DNA from: Bacteroidota bacterium
Lineage (GTDB): Bacteria; Bacteroidota; Bacteroidia; Chitinophagales; Chitinophagaceae
Length of the DNA stretch: 7,689 bases
NCBI GenBank assembly: GCA_023391895.1
Contig: JAEWAC010000298.1
Span: forward strand, 1-7,689
Reading direction: 5' to 3'
In this document: one piece after another, positions 5,986 through 7,689 of the stretch
Layout: each line of letters begins with the position of its first letter
How positions within the stretch are numbered: the first letter of the stretch is position 1
Notes under the pieces: generated by a model
Told to the model about the DNA's origin: nothing
The model's database searches: none
The model's input: the letters and a program-made list of their open reading frames with translations, nothing else
Translations under genes and position numbers: made by a program

Positions 5986-6180
5986 GCGGATTCGGTGAGT
6001 CGTTTGTAATTTTTTTAGTTTCGTCTGTCGTTGTTGATCCAGGCAAAGGTTCGCTTCACGACCCAGCGCTTTGGCTGGTTGAACACGCAGCTGATTTTTG
6101 TGACAATCACGAGCAACCAGCCAAAGCGTTGGTGGAAAAACGCCTTCAGTTTGCCCGTATCATCTTCACAACAGAAAATG
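5931..6180 (-). pseudogene. IS5-family (DDE) transposase, degenerate C-terminal remnant
   Basis: On the minus strand a frame encodes DDTGKLKAFFHQRFGWLL, then IVTKISCVFNQPKRWVVKRTFAW, an internal TAA (6015-6017), and KNYKRLTESAEAILQRSMIK to a terminal TGA at 5931-5933. In two parts, 'PKRWVVERTFAWLNxxRRLxKDYERL' and 'TESAEAxIxxAMIRLMLKR' are the C-terminal signatures of IS5-type transposases (IS427/ISL2-like groups). Two inactivating changes are visible: the catalytic glutamate of VVERTFAW is lysine (codon 6054-6056), and a stop replaces the residue after RRN. The N-terminal two thirds, including the first two catalytic aspartates, are missing. The remnant is convergent with cydB, its end only 18 bp from the cydB stop. 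The upstream limit near 6180 is approximate. Confidence 0.75.
6063..6132. repeat. 19-bp inverted repeat with 32-base loop
   Basis: Arm 6063-6081 (CCAGCGCTTTGGCTGGTTG) and arm 6114-6132 match as reverse complements at 18 of 19 positions. Both lie in the IS5 remnant, coding for QPKRW on one side and HQRFGW on the other. A GC-rich hairpin of this length in a former coding region is unusual. It may be a chance property of the transposase gene or a small inverted duplication during decay. Confidence 0.65.
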
Positions 6181-6212
6181 ACCCGCAGGCACCGATCCCT
6201 TGCTTTTTTTTA

Positions 6213-6451
6213 GGGGCAGACAGGCGGCGCGCTAATTGTGCAAAAGCACACTCGTTTCCGTTTTCTGAATAATAATACACCAACTGCCAGGACGGGAAAC
6301 AGGGCAGCGGCATGTATACGCTGAAAACACTCGTTCACATTCTTTTTTTCTGTGGTTAAACCTTTAGCGGCTAACCCCATCTGAAAAGAAAAGCGCTCCA
6401 ACAGCCCTTTGGTTTTGCGGGTTACTTATCTTGCAGCCTAATTCTAATCAT
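6213..6451. other. 239-bp stretch between IS5 remnant and lipoprotein gene
   Basis: No gene is supported. A minus-strand open frame (6210-6401, containing GLAAKGLTTEKKNVNECFQR) has no family I recognise and is treated as chance or as part of another decayed element. A tight hairpin TGTGC-AAAA-GCACA lies at 6237-6250. The lipoprotein promoter is expected in the last ~60 bases, where TTTG occurs at about 6410 but no matching -7 box is convincing. Confidence 0.5.
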
Positions 6452-6973
6452 ATGAAAAAGACAATAATTATTTTACCCTTATTGCTGTTAATGCTACTGA
6501 GTTGTGAGAAACTGGATAAGCTACTCACATTTGACATTTCGCATTCCACTGATATAAGAATTCCCGCCAGTGGCCTAATCAATAACCCACTCATTGCCCC
6601 AGTACCGGTTACGGTTAATTCCCAGCAGTCCTTTGAAAACAACAATACCAAGGCCGATTTGGTAAAGGACGTGCGCCTGAGTAAACTAACACTAACAATT
6701 GTGGATCCGGCGGCAGAGAATTTCAACTTTTTAAAAAGCATTAAAATTTATATTGGCACCAGTCAAAATGATAAAATACTCTTAGCCTCTCAAGACAATG
6801 TACCAACCGGCGTATCCAGTTTGGAGTTGGTACCGGCCAATGCCCAACTGGACAGCTATATCAAAGCTTCCAGCTATACCCTGTATACTGAAGTGGCCCT
6901 GCGCTCCAACGTGGCCCGTGAACTAACTGTTAAGGCCGACTCGCGCTTTCAAGTCACCGCCGATCCTCTGTAA
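6452..6973 (+). CDS. Putative lipoprotein of unknown function
   Basis: The ATG at 6452 starts a classic lipoprotein signal: MKK, then a hydrophobic run IIILPLLLLMLL and the lipobox LLSC with C18 as the predicted lipidated residue. An upstream in-frame TTG at 6431 would add seven polar residues before the signal and is less likely. The mature part (about 155 residues) has no further membrane segment. It alternates polar and hydrophobic residues as in beta-rich folds (LSKLTLTIVD, LKSIKIYIGT, YTLYTEVALRS, ELTVKADSRFQVTADPL), and the last strand ends at the C-terminus. No catalytic motif or known domain is recognised. It is expected to be anchored to the inner or outer membrane. It stands alone, between a dead IS5 remnant and a dead Y1 transposase remnant, with no operon partner. 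Assignment as a gene is firm; function is unknown. Confidence 0.8.
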   Translation: MKKTIIILPLLLLMLLSCEKLDKLLTFDISHSTDIRIPASGLINNPLIAPVPVTVNSQQSFENNNTKADLVKDVRLSKLTLTIVDPAAENFNFLKSIKIYIGTSQNDKILLASQDNVPTGVSSLELVPANAQLDSYIKASSYTLYTEVALRSNVARELTVKADSRFQVTADPL

Positions 6974-7106
6974 GCTCACTAACGGGCAAGCAACAGCGCT
7001 GTCTAAACACGGATACCATCCAAACAGAAAAGTTGAACGCCTGTTAATTACCGTAAATGCGGAGCATTATACATGGCTTTGGCTTTTAAGCCCGGGAAGC
7101 AACCCC

Positions 7107-7344
7107 TTAGCTTAAAAAGTCTCTTTGTACATCCTGTGGCTGATGGCCGCCCTTCATTTGCCAGACCAAGTGCAGGTGATTGGTCGTGATAACAAAGCCA
7201 TACACGATCACGCGGTTATGGGCTACTAAAAACCGCAGGCTTTCCACCACAAGGTTTTTTGTATTTGTCGGGCTGTAACAGCCGCTTCCACTCCAGGCAG
7301 GTAGCGGTAAAAAATTGCGGGTATTCAGTAATCAAAGCAGGCAT
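7107..7344 (-). pseudogene. REP-associated tyrosine transposase (Y1/HUH), frameshifted and truncated
   Basis: From ATG 7344 the frame gives MPALITEYPQFFTATCLEWK, then RLLQPDKYK. A six-A run (7255-7260) shifts it, and the correct continuation needs five As: NLVVESLRFLVAHNRVIVYG, then FVITTNHLHLVWQMKGG and QPQDVQRDFLS before TAA at 7107-7109. NHLHL is the HUH metal-binding motif of Y1 transposases, and the 'VVESLRFLV' and 'VQRDFL' parts match the small transposases found in Bacteroidota. Intact relatives run to about 180 residues and end with the nucleophilic tyrosine region; everything after RDFL is absent, so it cannot cut DNA. Such proteins mobilise or once mobilised REP-like palindromes in single-stranded DNA. 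A hairpin 30 bp upstream may be related. Confidence 0.75.
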
Positions 7345-7373
7345 GGAATCTTAAACCAAGATACCACTTTAGT

Positions 7374-7409
7374 GCTGCACCTGTACTTAAGTTTAGTTGT
7401 TGGTGCAGC
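7374..7409. repeat. Hairpin GCTGCACC-N20-GGTGCAGC beside the Y1 transposase remnant
   Basis: Perfect 8-bp arms (7374-7381 and 7402-7409) flank a 20-base loop, 30 bp upstream of the transposase start. REP-type palindromes are the substrates of Y1/RAYT enzymes and normally flank their gene. A single copy in this window neither proves nor excludes that role. Confidence 0.4.
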
Positions 7410-7614
7410 TACCGCACAAGGGCTGGGAGAAACACCAGCAACGGCGTAAAAACGTTGACTATGACATGTTAAGTACACAACTGCAAAGCTGGTATAACAT
7501 GGATAAAGGCATTGAGCTTCAGCAGGAACTACTACAATTGTTTATCCTTTCTCAGTTCATTACTGTGCTCTAATCCTGTTGTACCTTTTATTTTTGCGAG
7601 CCATATTGAACCAG

Positions 7615-7689
7615 TTATGTAATTGAAGGCCAGTCATAATGATTTATATCAAATAGGTGTTGTTTCCCGCATCTGGCGCAAGTATGCAG
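7615..7689 (-). CDS. Possible C-terminal end of a gene entering from the right edge
   Basis: A minus-strand frame enters from the edge and encodes LHTCARCGKQHLFDINHY then DWPSIT before TAA at 7615-7617. The CARC pair could be half of a zinc ribbon. Only about 24 codons are visible, too few to name a family or exclude chance. Confidence 0.25.
   Translation of the reverse strand: MHTCARCGKQHLFDINHYDWPSIT

Larger units (their letters stand above)
7345..7689. other. Right-edge stretch with only weak coding signals
   Basis: Apart from the hairpin, this stretch has a plus-strand frame of 35 codons (7466-7573, MLSTQLQSWYNMDKGIELQQ then ELLQLFILSQFITVL). The frame stays open about 22 codons further upstream without a start. 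Its amphipathic composition looks protein-like, so it may be the C-terminal relic of a gene, but no family is recognised. A TATTTTTG box at 7589-7596 matches the Bacteroidota -7 consensus but has no -33 TTTG. Confidence 0.35.

Noticed and set aside
6031..6213. Plus-strand open frames through the IS5 remnant, one reading NHEQPAKALVEKRLQFARII
   Set aside because: The minus strand carries the recognisable IS5 signatures over the same bases, so the plus frames are most likely chance.
7589..7596. TATTTTTG as a Bacteroidota -7 promoter box
   Set aside because: No TTTG element sits 19-21 bp upstream and no plus-strand gene follows within the window.

Overview
The window looks like an accessory region of a Bacteroidota chromosome, most likely Chitinophagaceae or a relative. 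This is inferred from the AT-leaning composition, the lack of clear Shine-Dalgarno sequences, a short lipoprotein with a lipobox cysteine, and transposase and toxin-antitoxin relatives that I associate with that phylum. I could run no database search, so the taxon is an inference.

Left part (1-645): an insertion-sequence scar. Three degenerate 24-bp tandem repeats (55-126) resemble the multiple-repeat terminus of an IS21-type element. They cut off the N-terminal fragment of an ISL3-type transposase (minus strand, to 407). Next to it is the first ~33 codons of a broken AbiEii-like nucleotidyltransferase toxin (547-645, minus). That toxin overlaps by 7 bp an intact AbiEi-like winged-helix antitoxin gene (639-1622, minus). 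Four GTTTATT boxes, two in each orientation, lie upstream of the antitoxin.

Middle (1788-3178): a complete-length but dead IS3-family element (about 1242 bp, minus). Both orfA and orfB carry a single-base frameshift, while the programmed A7G slip site is preserved. To its right is the 3' half of a small helix-turn-helix/excisionase-like gene, with no matching 5' half on the left. A 415-bp non-coding stretch with short palindromes and direct repeats leads to the next genes.

Core (3594-5912): an intact two-gene operon, cydA-cydB, encoding a short-Q-loop cytochrome bd-type quinol oxidase. It is the clearest functional unit here and should give high-affinity oxygen respiration in the inner membrane.

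Right part (5931-7689): a decayed C-terminal remnant of an IS5-type transposase abuts cydB on the opposite strand. It is followed by an orphan lipoprotein gene (6452-6973), a frameshifted and truncated REP-associated/Y1 tyrosine transposase remnant (7107-7344, minus) with a hairpin just upstream, and an edge stretch with only weak coding signals.

Overall, an intact respiratory operon and a solitary antitoxin sit between relics of at least five mobile elements. I see no clear new biological system. The most interesting points are the orphan antitoxin with its candidate operator array, the IS21-type terminus, and the palindromes beside the Y1 transposase remnant and upstream of cydA.
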